From the NCBI RefSeq assembly GCF_000967195.1, contig NZ_KQ033871.1, positions 18,207 through 82,206 on the forward strand: 64,000 bases of DNA. The letters run 5' to 3'. Below the pieces are notes generated by a model, which worked only from the letters and a program-made list of their open reading frames with translations, searched no databases and had not been told where the DNA came from. Numbering within the stretch: position 1 is the stretch's first letter; each line of letters opens with the position of its first letter. Below are positions 1 to 8,507 of this stretch, one piece after another. The position numbers and the translations under genes are program-made. This stretch comes from Lactobacillus kullabergensis. GTDB lineage: Bacteria > Bacillota > Bacilli > Lactobacillales > Lactobacillaceae.

Positions 1-651
1 CTTTTAACGGTAATATTATGGATAATGCCTAGCTTTATTAAAGGCATACTTCCTACTGTTTATACAACAATAAGCGGTTGGACTACGGCTTTTCCACCGT
101 TATTAGGATGTATTATATTGATGATTGTCAATATTAACGGAAAAAGTATATTGAGCTTTAAAGAAGTTACAAACAAAGGTATATCTTGGGCTTCCGTCCT
201 TATGGTAGGTGTAGCTAGTGAACTTGGTGCAGTTTTAACTGCTAAAACAATGGGAATTGAAACATGGTTAACGAACATTTTAAGCCCATTAGCTAAAGGA
301 TTACCAGAAATCCTTTTGGCTCTTTTCTTTATTGTTTGGTGTGTTGTTGAAACTAATTTCTCTTCCAATATTGTGACTACGACTATTGTTTCATCCGTAG
401 CAATTTCTGTAATCAGTTCTTTGAGTACTACGGCAAATGGTATTAATCTAGCAGCAGTAATTATGTTGATTGGCTTTGGGGCTGCTGTTTGCAATATGAC
501 TCCTGCAGGTCAAGCGGGCGTTAATCCGGTTGCTATTGGTACGGAATATACAACAGCAAAAGATATGCTAATTTGGGGAGCAGCATTTGCTGTTATATCT
601 ATCGTAGTTATGACATTTGTCGGTTATCCATTTGCAAAACTAATCTTGTAA
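1..651 (+). CDS. DASS/SLC13-type anion transporter, C-terminal part (cut by window edge)
   Basis: The reading frame is open from base 1 to the stop at 649-651, so this is the C-terminal ~216 residues of a longer protein and the ATG at 25 is internal. It is very hydrophobic, with about five or six membrane spans. The stretches VETNFSSNIVTTT and CNMTPAGQAGVNPVAIG resemble the second substrate/sodium-binding half of divalent anion:sodium symporters, a family that carries dicarboxylates and related organic anions. It lies upstream of, and in the same direction as, a flavoprotein reductase, a shikimate dehydrogenase and a dehydroquinase. I infer, without direct proof, that it imports a cyclic acid such as quinate or shikimate, or a dicarboxylate. 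The family call is fairly sure and the substrate is not. Confidence 0.72.
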   Translation, partial: LLTVILWIMPSFIKGILPTVYTTISGWTTAFPPLLGCIILMIVNINGKSILSFKEVTNKGISWASVLMVGVASELGAVLTAKTMGIETWLTNILSPLAKGLPEILLALFFIVWCVVETNFSSNIVTTTIVSSVAISVISSLSTTANGINLAAVIMLIGFGAAVCNMTPAGQAGVNPVAIGTEYTTAKDMLIWGAAFAVISIVVMTFVGYPFAKLIL

Positions 652-809
652 TAAATAATATTAATTATTTAAAGGACTCTTTCTGAAAATGAATTAGACA
701 TTTTTTATTATATCTCGATTCGAATAAGGTTAAATTTTGCTATTAATTTAAAAAATTGATTAATGTTGTAAAATAAATTTATTTTTCTTATGTTATTACT
801 TTTATATAC

Positions 810-823
810 TGAAAACGGTTAAA
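810..823 (+). promoter_or_regulatory. Candidate cre (CcpA) site before the flavoprotein gene
   Basis: TGAAAACGGTTAAA matches the catabolite-response consensus TGWNANCGNTNWCA at 13 of 14 positions. It overlaps the end of a possible -10 (TATACT, 805-810) and lies 24 bp before the start codon. This would put the quinate/shikimate-type genes under glucose repression. It is a pattern match only. Confidence 0.4.
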
Positions 824-846
824 AAAAGAAAAAGGACTGAACATTA

Positions 847-2616
847 ATGACAGAAAAAATAATTAAAGCAACGGCAGAAGGAAGAAATGGCCAAATCGAC
901 TTTGACATCAAAGTTGAAAATAATCACATTACAGATATTAATGTGACCAAAACTGCAGAAACCCCAGGTATTTTTAACCAGGTGGTAGGTAAATTAAAGA
1001 AGAATATTATTAATAATCAAAGTTTCGATGTTGATGCCATTTCTGGTGCTTCGATTATGACACAAGCCATGCTTGATTCTGGAAAGAAAGCCTTAAAAGC
1101 AAATGATGTAAACGTTGTTGCTAAGTCTAGTGATAAGTCGCATCAAGATATAACTTATGATGTGGATGTAGCTGTAATTGGTTCGGGTATGGCTGGCTTG
1201 ATGGCAGCCTCTCGGGCACTATCAATGAGTAAAAATGTTCTTTTACTTGAAAAGAATGGCTATCTCGGTGGAGCTACAATTCTTAATGGTTCAAATGTCG
1301 TTGGTACAGGTTCAAAATTAGCAGCTGCTTTATTTGGTGAGGAAGCAAAAAAAGATTCTCCGCAGCTTTTAGTCCAAGATATTGTCCGTGAATGTCGGGG
1401 GACAAATTATCCGCTACTTTCAAATATACTTGCTCAAAATATTGGTAAAGCAGTTGATTTTATTACTGAATTTGCAGACCTAACTTATCAAAAAGCTGAA
1501 ACACAGACTATTGAGCATTCTGTTGACCGGCAAATTGAAATGCCAACTGAAAGTTCTTATGAATTGATAACTAAAGTGGCAAATGCCTTTACCAAAAAGG
1601 GTGGCAAAATTTTACTTGAAACTCGGGTGGAACAACTTAATAAAAATAAACGGGGCCAGCTTGTCTCATTAATTGCTGAAAGCAAACATGAAACAGTTAC
1701 AGTAAACTTTAAGTCCTTAGTTATGGCAGCTGGTGGCTGGGGCGCTCGTGATTATCGGCAACATAAAACCAATATTCCTTACTACGGTCCAATGACTTCT
1801 ACTGGTGATTATTTCGATTTTGCTAAAAATATGAATCTGGCTACACGCAATCTTGATTGGTATAAAGTTTACCCCCATGGTTTAGAAGTTGAACCTGGCA
1901 TTGCCAAATTAACAACTTATTCAACAAAAGAAGCGACTGATATGGGTGCTATTTTTGTTAATACTAGTGGTAAGCGAATTGTAAATGAATCAGCCCCGTA
2001 TACTCATTTTCGGGATGCCATTGCAGAGCAAAAGGATAAAATTGCTTTTGTAGTAATGGATGAAAGAACATGGAACAGATTCTATGAATTGCTACTTAAA
2101 TATGGCTTTAGCAAAGATGAAGTGCAAGGTTTCTTTGATCTTGATGGCAAGAAGAGTCCGATTTTAGTAAGCGGAGATTTGCAAACAGTGGCTAAAAAAG
2201 CTGGCATTGATTATGAAAACCTAAAGAAGACTTTAACTGACTACGATAAATACGTTGCTTCAGGTAATGACCCTGAGTTTGGTCGTCCTTCTCAGTTTAT
2301 GCATAAATATGAAGGCGATACCTACTTTGTGATTGAGCAGAAATTACGTTTTTGTACCACCCTTGGTGGCTATGAAACTAACCAGCATATGCAGCTTTTA
2401 GACCAAGACTTTGAAGCACTAGACAATTTCTATGCTGCCGGTGAGATTGTTGGCGGTGCTAATGGTCATGATTCGATGCCAAGTATGATGAATTCTTGGT
2501 CCTATGCTTCAGGTTTTGTGGCCGGAACTGAGGCCGCTGATAATGCTAACTATCAAAAGCTGGCAGAGACTGCATCCAATTCAACTGATACAGTGTCTGG
2601 TGCCTCTAAAAATTAA
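847..2616 (+). CDS. FMN-binding/FAD-dependent fumarate-reductase-family flavoprotein
   Basis: This 589-residue soluble protein has two modules. Residues ~1-90 form an FMN-binding domain ending in DAISGASIMT, a form of the ApbE flavinylation motif with Ser where Thr is usual. Residues ~105-570 form an FAD-binding fumarate reductase/succinate dehydrogenase domain that opens with the Rossmann motif VAVIGSGMAGLMAA and contains GGANGHDSMPSMM near the end. Lactobacillus members of this family include enoate reductases acting on fumarate, urocanate or hydroxycinnamates. The C-terminal motif is not the Arg-containing one of classical fumarate reductase, so another unsaturated acid is likelier. It leads a run with aroE- and aroD-like genes (gaps of 46 and 15 bp). 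I infer it is an electron sink for cyclohexene or cinnamic acids from plant quinate esters. The ribosome site AAAGGA precedes the ATG. Confidence 0.82.
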   Translation: MTEKIIKATAEGRNGQIDFDIKVENNHITDINVTKTAETPGIFNQVVGKLKKNIINNQSFDVDAISGASIMTQAMLDSGKKALKANDVNVVAKSSDKSHQDITYDVDVAVIGSGMAGLMAASRALSMSKNVLLLEKNGYLGGATILNGSNVVGTGSKLAAALFGEEAKKDSPQLLVQDIVRECRGTNYPLLSNILAQNIGKAVDFITEFADLTYQKAETQTIEHSVDRQIEMPTESSYELITKVANAFTKKGGKILLETRVEQLNKNKRGQLVSLIAESKHETVTVNFKSLVMAAGGWGARDYRQHKTNIPYYGPMTSTGDYFDFAKNMNLATRNLDWYKVYPHGLEVEPGIAKLTTYSTKEATDMGAIFVNTSGKRIVNESAPYTHFRDAIAEQKDKIAFVVMDERTWNRFYELLLKYGFSKDEVQGFFDLDGKKSPILVSGDLQTVAKKAGIDYENLKKTLTDYDKYVASGNDPEFGRPSQFMHKYEGDTYFVIEQKLRFCTTLGGYETNQHMQLLDQDFEALDNFYAAGEIVGGANGHDSMPSMMNSWSYASGFVAGTEAADNANYQKLAETASNSTDTVSGASKN

Positions 2617-2662
2617 CTTTAATTAATTATTTTATTTTTAAATTTAATAAAGGAGAAATATA

Positions 2663-3577
2663 ATGGCTAATAAAATTACTGGTGTTACTGGTCCGATTAC
2701 TGGCTGGCTAGATGGCCATACCTACTTAATTGGCTTAATGGCATATCCTATTCGGCATTCAATGTCACCTACAATGCACAACAATGCCTTTGCTAAGTTG
2801 GGCTTGAATTATACTTATCTCTGTTTTGAAATTGGCAATGATAAATTAAAAGGTGCAGTTGACGCTATTCGCACTTTAGATATGCGTGGCTCAAACGTTT
2901 CAATGCCCAATAAAAAAGAGGTAATCCAGTACCTTGATAAATTATCACCAGCTTCTGAAATGTGTGATGCGGTTAATACTATTGTGAACGACCATGGCGT
3001 TTTGACGGGCTACACTACTGATGGCATCGGCTTTGTCCAGTCACTTAAGGATGAAGGCATTGACATTAAAGGTAAAGTGATGACTTTGACTGGTGCTGGC
3101 GGTGCTGCAACCCCAATAGCTGTTCAATCAGCTTTAGACGGTGCTAAAGAAATCAGAATTTTTAATATTAAAGACGATAAATGGGCTCAAGCTGAAAAGA
3201 ACGTCAAAACTATTCAAGAAAAAACTGATTGCCAGGTTTCTTTAACTGAGTTGACTGATCAAGAAGCATTTAAACAATCAATTGCAGAAAGCGATATTTA
3301 TTGTGACGCGACCAGCGTTGGTATGAAGCCGCTTGAGGATAAGACGCTGGTTTCAGATCCTTCCTGGTTCCATGAAGACATGGTGGTGTTTGACACAGTT
3401 TATGCTCCTAGAACTACCAAATTAATGAAAGTGGCTCAAAAAGCTGGAGTTAAGCATGTTTTTGATGGCATCGGCATGATGATTGATCAGGGTGCAGCCT
3501 CATTTAAGTTATGGACAGGTAAAGATATGCCAACTGATTATATCCGTGAAATTATGTTCTCAGATGATAATAATTAG
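2663..3577 (+). CDS. aroE: Shikimate/quinate dehydrogenase (AroE family)
   Basis: This 304-residue protein is of the NAD(P)-dependent shikimate dehydrogenase family. The substrate domain has YPIRHSMSPTMHN and NVSMPNKKEV, which carries the catalytic Lys. NTIVNDHGVLTGYTTDG follows, then the dinucleotide-binding loop TGAGGAATPIAV. It is about 25 residues longer than biosynthetic AroE because of an N-terminal extension. Its neighbours are a reductase and a type I dehydroquinase, and no other aromatic-pathway genes are near. A catabolic or redox-balancing role (oxidising quinate or shikimate with NAD) is therefore more likely than chorismate synthesis. A good AAAGGAG site lies 7 bp before the ATG. 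The family is clear. Which of quinate or shikimate it prefers cannot be read from the sequence. Confidence 0.88.
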   Translation: MANKITGVTGPITGWLDGHTYLIGLMAYPIRHSMSPTMHNNAFAKLGLNYTYLCFEIGNDKLKGAVDAIRTLDMRGSNVSMPNKKEVIQYLDKLSPASEMCDAVNTIVNDHGVLTGYTTDGIGFVQSLKDEGIDIKGKVMTLTGAGGAATPIAVQSALDGAKEIRIFNIKDDKWAQAEKNVKTIQEKTDCQVSLTELTDQEAFKQSIAESDIYCDATSVGMKPLEDKTLVSDPSWFHEDMVVFDTVYAPRTTKLMKVAQKAGVKHVFDGIGMMIDQGAASFKLWTGKDMPTDYIREIMFSDDNN

Positions 3578-3592
3578 TTGAGGTATTGAATA

Positions 3593-4351
3593 ATGGCTAC
3601 TGTCAAGATTAGAAATATTGTTTTAGGTGCAGGTCTGCCTAAAATTGCTGTGCCTAATGTCGGTTCAACTGAAAAAGAGATCATAGCTTCAGCTAAGAAG
3701 ATTAAGGCTGCCAAACCAGATTTAATGGAATGGCGTATTGATTATTATGCTGCAGGAATTAAGGATTTTAACACACTAAATACTACTGCCAAGAAATTGC
3801 GCCAAGAAGTGGGCGAGTTACCAGTTTTAGTTACTTTTCGTACCAAAAATGAAGGTGGAGTTTGTCAGCTCGACGAGGATCAGTATTTAAATTTAGTAGA
3901 ATATGTAATTACTAACAGGTTGGGTGATGCTGTTGATATTGAACTTTTTCATGATGAAAAAAGAATAAAGTCTTTGGTGACTTTAGCTCATAATTATAAT
4001 GTTGTTGTAATTATGAGTAACCATGACTTTGAAAAAGTGCCAGCTAAAGATGTAATTGAATTTCGCTTACGAAAAATGGCGCAACTTGGTGCTGATGTGC
4101 CCAAGTTAGCCTGCATGCCTCATAGTGCCGCTGACGTTTTAACTCTTTTAACAGCAACGACAGAAATGAACAAAGAGATTGCTAATCCCCTGATTACTAT
4201 GGCCATGGGCGATATCGGTAAAGTCACTAGAGTAGCAGGCCAGGTTTTCGGCTCAAGTCTGTCCTTTGGCGCTGTTGGTCAAACTTCTGCACCCGGTCAG
4301 TTATCAATTGAGGATCTGCGTAATGCGGAAAACTACTTAGCATTACAGTAA
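3593..4351 (+). CDS. aroD: 3-dehydroquinate dehydratase, type I
   Basis: This 252-residue class I dehydroquinase interconverts 3-dehydroquinate and 3-dehydroshikimate through a Schiff base. Visible signatures are MEWRIDYY (strand with the Glu and Arg that bind substrate), VTFRTKNEGG, the catalytic His in MSNHDFEKVP and the imine-forming Lys in VPKLACMPHS. The length fits the family. It starts 15 bp after the aroE stop with an SD-like TTGAGG, so the two are cotranscribed, and a strong terminator follows. With the upstream dehydrogenase it completes the quinate to dehydroquinate to dehydroshikimate to shikimate interconversion. Confidence 0.92.
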   Translation: MATVKIRNIVLGAGLPKIAVPNVGSTEKEIIASAKKIKAAKPDLMEWRIDYYAAGIKDFNTLNTTAKKLRQEVGELPVLVTFRTKNEGGVCQLDEDQYLNLVEYVITNRLGDAVDIELFHDEKRIKSLVTLAHNYNVVVIMSNHDFEKVPAKDVIEFRLRKMAQLGADVPKLACMPHSAADVLTLLTATTEMNKEIANPLITMAMGDIGKVTRVAGQVFGSSLSFGAVGQTSAPGQLSIEDLRNAENYLALQ

Positions 4352-4376
4352 ATTTTATTAAGATAATAGATATTTT

Positions 4377-4411
4377 GAGTTAGCTTTAAGTATTAAGGCT
4401 AACTCTTTTTT
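4377..4411 (+). terminator. Rho-independent terminator after aroD
   Basis: An 8-bp stem GAGTTAGC/GCTAACTC with a 13-nt loop is followed by six T residues. It ends the flavoprotein-aroE-aroD transcript and separates it from the fucosidase gene. Confidence 0.88.
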
Positions 4412-4501
4412 GGTTAAATCAAATTTATACTAAAAATACGTGTTAAACTTTTAATGACAACACTATGTATTTCCAGCGTAAGTTTAGTAATGGAGAAATG
4501 T

Positions 4502-5527
4502 ATGACTGCAAACGAGAATATTGAATGGTTTAAAAATGCTAAATACGGCATGATGATTCACTGGGGTTTATATTCACTTCTTGCTGGTGAATATGAAGGA
4601 AAATCTGCAAGCAATTACGCTGAATGGATTCAGTCTAAATTGCAAATACCTGTTGCAAAGTATCGCCAGCTTGCTGCCGCTTTTAACCCCATATATTTTG
4701 ATGCCGACAAAATCGTAGCTTTTGCTAAAAAATGTGGTATGAAATATTTGGTAGTTACAACCAAACACCATGATGGCTTTGCAATGTATCATTCACAAGT
4801 AGATCCTTATAATGTGTTTGATGCAACCCCATTTCAGCGAGATGTAATCGGTGAACTTGCAGCAGCTTGCCAAAAATTCGGCTTAAAGCTGGGCCTTTAT
4901 TATTCCCAAGACTTAGATTGGCATGAACCAAATGGGGGAGGCTACCTATCAAATGATATTGAATCCTCTGGCACTACTTGGGACAATAGCTGGGACTTTC
5001 CTCAGAAAAATAAGAATTATAATCAATGCTTTACAGACAAAATTCTGCCCCAGATTAAAGAAATAATGAGTAATTATGGGGAGATAGCTGTTGCCTGGTT
5101 TGATGTACCTATGACATTAACTGCAAGCCAGAGTCAGGAAATTTATGAGACAGTGAAAAAATTGCAGCCAAATTGTCTAATAAATTCACGTCTTGGTAAT
5201 GGCAAATATGATTATGTTTCCCTTGGTGACAATGAAATTCCAAGTGAAAAAGAAGAGGAGCAAAAAGATATTAATTTTAACTCACTCAATGGCCTTAAAC
5301 CTTCACCATATGGTTTATATGAGTCAGCCGGTACCACTAATGATTCTTGGGGCTTTTCTTATCGCGATCAAAATTGGAAATCTCCTGCAACTATTTATCA
5401 CAACCGCAAATATTTAAATAGCTTAGGAATAAATTATTTATTAAATATTGGGCTTGATGGTTTAGGAAGGATTCCCTTGCCCGCACAGCAAAGTATTGCA
5501 GCTGCAGCGAAATTGGCTGAGAAATAA
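4502..5527 (+). CDS. Alpha-L-fucosidase, GH29 family
   Basis: This 341-residue protein of glycoside hydrolase family 29 releases alpha-linked L-fucose. The family blocks are NAKYGMMIHWGLYSL at the start, VVTTKHHDGFAMY, LGLYYSQDLDWHEP, and AVAWFDVPM, whose Asp is at the usual nucleophile position. It is short for GH29, lacks the C-terminal beta domain of many members, and has no signal peptide, so it probably acts in the cytosol on imported oligosaccharides. I place the start at 4502 because GGAG lies 6 bp upstream; an earlier in-frame ATG at 4454 has no ribosome site. No sugar transporter or fucose catabolic genes are adjacent. Confidence 0.88.
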   Translation: MTANENIEWFKNAKYGMMIHWGLYSLLAGEYEGKSASNYAEWIQSKLQIPVAKYRQLAAAFNPIYFDADKIVAFAKKCGMKYLVVTTKHHDGFAMYHSQVDPYNVFDATPFQRDVIGELAAACQKFGLKLGLYYSQDLDWHEPNGGGYLSNDIESSGTTWDNSWDFPQKNKNYNQCFTDKILPQIKEIMSNYGEIAVAWFDVPMTLTASQSQEIYETVKKLQPNCLINSRLGNGKYDYVSLGDNEIPSEKEEEQKDINFNSLNGLKPSPYGLYESAGTTNDSWGFSYRDQNWKSPATIYHNRKYLNSLGINYLLNIGLDGLGRIPLPAQQSIAAAAKLAEK

Positions 5528-5608
5528 TAAAAATTCTATAATTCATCATTGATTTTTTGGCTTTTACTAAATAGAAATTGGAATATTGTGGTTTAAGACT
5601 ACAAAAGA

Positions 5609-5631
5609 GGCGCATCGTAAAGGGATGCGCC
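5609..5631 (-). terminator. Terminator of the toxin-antitoxin operon
   Basis: A perfect 8-bp GC-rich stem GGCGCATC/GATGCGCC with a 7-nt loop is followed on the minus strand by TCTTTTG. It lies just past the toxin stop codon. Confidence 0.75.
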
Positions 5632-5635
5632 TTAA

Positions 5636-5956
5636 TTAATGAAAGTAATTTTGGATTTTTTGAATGAGATCTTCTTTGGTACTTAATATAAGTTCGATAT
5701 AAATTATTTTTTCTTTTTTATCTACACGGTAGAAGATATATTCATATTTATCAATTAGAACATAATAACCATTAAGTAATTCAGAAAACTTAGCTGCTTT
5801 AATGCCCAGATATGGAAATGACTTTAAATTATCCAGTTTTTCTTCTTCCCTAGCTAAAACTTCTTTTTTTACTTTTTCACCAAACTTAGCCAATAAGTAT
5901 GTTTTTAGGTTTTCAAAATATTCTTTAGACGGGCTAGATAATTTTAATGAGAACAT
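5636..5956 (-). CDS. RelE/ParE-superfamily toxin
   Basis: This 106-residue basic protein has the RelE/ParE fold pattern: an N-terminal strand, two helices (YFENLKTYLLAKFGEKVKKEVLAREEEKLDNL), then strands with YYVLIDKYEYIFYRVDKKEKIIYIELIL. The fold family includes mRNA-cleaving RelE and gyrase-poisoning ParE toxins, and which activity it has cannot be told here. Its ATG overlaps the stop of the upstream gene by one base (TAATG), the coupling typical of antitoxin-toxin operons. A terminator follows. The call rests on context as much as on sequence. Confidence 0.75.
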   Translation of the reverse strand: MFSLKLSSPSKEYFENLKTYLLAKFGEKVKKEVLAREEEKLDNLKSFPYLGIKAAKFSELLNGYYVLIDKYEYIFYRVDKKEKIIYIELILSTKEDLIQKIQNYFH

Positions 5957-6189
5957 TAGCTGAATAGTTTTACTTTAATTTCATCAAAATTATAATGCTT
6001 TGACTTTTCAGCTTTTTTCAGCTTAGTTACCAGCTCAAGAGCAGTAGTAAATTCATCATAGTCCTCAATATCTATGAGCGCAAATTTGCCATAGCCGTTT
6101 TTGGTAAGAAAAACTGGATTATCTTTTTTAACTTTGTCAAGGACTTTATTGTAATTTCTTAATTCTGAAACAGGTCGAATTTGTAACAT
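5956..6189 (-). CDS. Phd/YefM-family antitoxin
   Basis: This 77-residue protein starts LQIRPVSELRNYNKVLDKV and continues PVFLTKNGYGKFALIDIEDYDEF, the DNA-binding fold of Phd/YefM antitoxins. A charged, probably disordered C-terminal tail (LVTKLKKAEKSKHYNFDEI) would wrap the toxin. I place the start at ATG 6189, 8 bp after AAGGAAG; two codons upstream there is another ATG (6195) too close to that site. The protein should repress its own promoter. Confidence 0.8.
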   Translation of the reverse strand: MLQIRPVSELRNYNKVLDKVKKDNPVFLTKNGYGKFALIDIEDYDEFTTALELVTKLKKAEKSKHYNFDEIKVKLFS

Positions 6190-6292
6190 GAGCATCACTT
6201 CCTTTGACAAATATTGTACATTATTTTTCTAACAATTTACAGTATAATAATGAGCAATAAAGTAAACTAAGATCAGATTGGCAAAAAAGGTA

Positions 6293-6339
6293 AAAGAAAA
6301 GAACCAAGCAGTTTCTTAGCTGCTTGATTCTTTTCTTTT
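6293..6339 (-). terminator. Terminator after the cytochrome b5-like gene
   Basis: A long imperfect hairpin (CAAGCAG/CTGCTTG core, extended by A/T-rich pairing) is followed by a T-rich minus-strand tail. It ends the 6356-6586 gene. Confidence 0.8.
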
Positions 6340-6355
6340 TATTTATATTATCTAA

Positions 6356-6586
6356 TTAATCTTCGTAGGTACCGACCTTTTTCAAATTGCCTAAGACACT
6401 TTCACCATGAGGTGATTGTCCTATTGCAACAGTCAGGTCACGACCAGCTAAATTGCCATGGTGTTCACCATTAGTCCAGTGAGGATTGCCAGTAACATCA
6501 TAAACAACACCTTTAATAGCAACATAAGCTGGGTTGCCATTTTTACCATCATATTTTGCTAAAGATTCTTTTGTAAACTTCTCCAT
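6356..6586 (-). CDS. Cytochrome b5-like heme/steroid-binding domain protein
   Basis: This 76-residue single-domain protein begins FTKESLAKYDGKNGNPAYVAIKG and continues VYDVTGNPHWTNGEHHG, NLAGRDLTVAIGQSPHGESVL. This is the pattern of the small predicted heme/steroid-binding proteins related to cytochrome b5. The classical HPGG heme-ligand motif is absent; histidines in NPHW, EHHG and SPHG are the possible ligands. It has no signal or membrane segment. It is monocistronic, with its own promoter and terminator. Function in lactobacilli is unknown, and heme binding is not assured. Confidence 0.8.
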   Translation of the reverse strand: MEKFTKESLAKYDGKNGNPAYVAIKGVVYDVTGNPHWTNGEHHGNLAGRDLTVAIGQSPHGESVLGNLKKVGTYED

Positions 6587-6630
6587 TGGAAATATCCCCT
6601 TTCCAAATACACTTACTTATTGTCACCTAT

Positions 6631-6658
6631 ATTATAGCTCAAAGAAGCAACAAGTCTA
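6631..6658 (-). promoter_or_regulatory. Promoter of the cytochrome b5-like gene
   Basis: On the minus strand a perfect TATAAT (6631-6636) lies 16 bp downstream of TAGACT (6653-6658), about 45 bp before the ATG at 6586. Confidence 0.5.
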
Positions 6659-7543
6659 ACTTTTACTTTGATTTTTTTGATAGTTAAAACGCCAGCCAGC
6701 AATATCCCAGGGGGTAAAAGCCGAATCTAACTTACGCTGGTAAGCCTTTTCATAGGCTGCTACTTTTTGCTGGTAATCGTGCTTCATCATCTGCCTAGAA
6801 TTTTCATTGGCATTCAGTTTAACATCAGGGAAAATAGGCGGCAAAACGTGAACTACATATTTAGTTTGGTAAAAATTAGGGTGGTCTTTCTCTAATTTGT
6901 CAATTGTTTGAATTTCAATAAAAGTTGAAATAACCGGCACATTTTGTTTGGCAGCAAAATAATACGCCCCTCGCTTCAATTCCCGTGGTTTGCGGTAATT
7001 CCACCACATTTCTTGTTCGGGATAAATTAGGACCCAACTGTTTTGTTCTAGCGCATCATGTAGGTGACGCGGAAATTCGTTACCGATATAGCTGGGAGTT
7101 TCTATTAAAGGAATTGTGCCTACGTAGTTCATTAAGTAGCATAATATTCCGGGCAATTTTAAGTTGGTATCTTCAATAGCAATAGTTAAAGAATGGTGGG
7201 TTTTATTTGCTAGGTGCTTAATAGGTAGGGAATCAATTTGATTAAAATGGTTGGCAGTAATAATTGCTCCGCCTTGTGGCAAATTAGCTAAATTTTCCAG
7301 ACCGGTAAATGTCGTGGACGATGTAAGAATGTGCATCAAAGAGTTGAAAAGCAAGTGGCCAATCCGATTATTAACTTTTCCCTTAAAAGTTTTTTGCTCT
7401 CGCCAAAAAGCGTTAACAAGTTCTTTGCTTTCCTTTATTGAAAGAACAGGGTCACCAACTTCGACTTTAGCATCCCATTTGCCACTATTGACTGCTTCTT
7501 TGATATTTTGAATAACTTGTTCACGATCGTTGCCTATAATCAT
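6656..7543 (-). CDS. 1-acyl-sn-glycerol-3-phosphate acyltransferase-like (PlsC family)
   Basis: This 295-residue protein has a PlsC domain at ~75-250. The acceptor motif NHFNQID is H-x4-D, followed by the substrate motif YPEQEMWW. It has no strong transmembrane helix, so it is probably a peripheral membrane enzyme that moves an acyl chain onto a lysolipid or related glycolipid. Its ATG overlaps the stop of the upstream glycosyltransferase (ATGA), so it is translationally coupled as last gene of the four-gene operon 10122-6656. An N-terminal ~70-residue extension precedes the catalytic domain. The acceptor is unknown; a glycolipid or lipoteichoic-acid anchor is plausible from its neighbours. 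Confidence 0.8.
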   Translation of the reverse strand: MIIGNDREQVIQNIKEAVNSGKWDAKVEVGDPVLSIKESKELVNAFWREQKTFKGKVNNRIGHLLFNSLMHILTSSTTFTGLENLANLPQGGAIITANHFNQIDSLPIKHLANKTHHSLTIAIEDTNLKLPGILCYLMNYVGTIPLIETPSYIGNEFPRHLHDALEQNSWVLIYPEQEMWWNYRKPRELKRGAYYFAAKQNVPVISTFIEIQTIDKLEKDHPNFYQTKYVVHVLPPIFPDVKLNANENSRQMMKHDYQQKVAAYEKAYQRKLDSAFTPWDIAGWRFNYQKNQSKS

Positions 7544-8487
7544 AAACTGACAGGTCCTTGCTTTTTCACATTAGCCCAATTATATGGGTCATTAATAGTT
7601 TTATCTTCTTTAGCCAGCATGTGATCTAATTTATGCCGGTCTTCATCACGTTGCTTATCAGTGTAAGTATTTAGTTCAGTCAACAGATCATTATAAAACT
7701 TAGTTTCTTTTGCACTCTTCCAGAAATATTCTTCATATTGAACGTTTTTAAAATGCCATGGTTTAAAGAAAAGGTTGTAGTGAATCAGGCTGGGGTTAGT
7801 TAAAGGTTCAGTATTATCATTTGGCATTGCATCCCATTTGGGGTCTAAATGTAAAATTCTCTTATCGCCAATTTCGTTTAAATAATCTTGATCAGGGGCA
7901 ATACAGTCAAAATGATATTTGCTGAGTAAACTCATGAAATGATCAATAAAATTCTCATCGCGAAAGGCTTTACAGTTTAAAACCAGCATGCCGGAATTAA
8001 TGTATTTTTTAGGATCAAGAACTAATACGTCTTTAATGTAGGCAACCATTTTTGTTACAAATTGAATGGAAGAATCAGTACAAGCTGCAAAGAGGTGATT
8101 GCCAAGTTCTGTATCATACAATTTACCAATATCATCATTTATGATTGTGTCACTGTCGATATAAATTGCCTTATCATATTGGGGAAACAGATCAGGAATA
8201 AATAAGCGGTAAAAAATGGACATGGTAAAGAAATCAGCCCGTAAATAGTTTTCCGTACGATTTTGAATTGGTGCAACTATTTCATCGTTAATCTTAAAGA
8301 ATTTAACATGAACATTAGAAGAGCCTATTTCTAATAAATCCTGTTTGTGCTGCGATGATAAGTCCTGACTTAAAAAATAGATAGTATAATCTTTATCATC
8401 AGCAGCATTCTTTACTAAAGAGTTCAGCGAAACTGCTGCGTATTTTGTAAAATCATCACTAATTGCATAAAAAACTGGAATTGTCAT
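7540..8487 (-). CDS. Glycosyltransferase family 8 protein
   Basis: This 315-residue retaining GT8 enzyme has VFYAISDDFTKYAAVSLNSL at the start, the metal/sugar-nucleotide motif YIDSDTIINDDIG (DxD), NSGMLVLNCKAFRDE and PDQDYLNEI. GT8 members transfer glucose or galactose from UDP-sugars onto LPS, glycogenin, wall polymers or surface glycoproteins. I place the start at 8487, 9 bp after GGAG; an in-frame ATG at 8508 lies before that ribosome site. It is coupled to the acyltransferase downstream. No membrane segment is seen, so it acts on the cytoplasmic face. Confidence 0.85.
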   Translation of the reverse strand: MTIPVFYAISDDFTKYAAVSLNSLVKNAADDKDYTIYFLSQDLSSQHKQDLLEIGSSNVHVKFFKINDEIVAPIQNRTENYLRADFFTMSIFYRLFIPDLFPQYDKAIYIDSDTIINDDIGKLYDTELGNHLFAACTDSSIQFVTKMVAYIKDVLVLDPKKYINSGMLVLNCKAFRDENFIDHFMSLLSKYHFDCIAPDQDYLNEIGDKRILHLDPKWDAMPNDNTEPLTNPSLIHYNLFFKPWHFKNVQYEEYFWKSAKETKFYNDLLTELNTYTDKQRDEDRHKLDHMLAKEDKTINDPYNWANVKKQGPVSL

Positions 8488-8507
8488 ATATTTATTTTCT
8501 CCAAACA

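Noticed and set aside
5391..5615. Minus-strand open frame after the fucosidase gene
   Set aside because: It overlaps the end of the fucosidase gene and reaches the toxin-antitoxin terminator; it has no ribosome site and no protein-like pattern.
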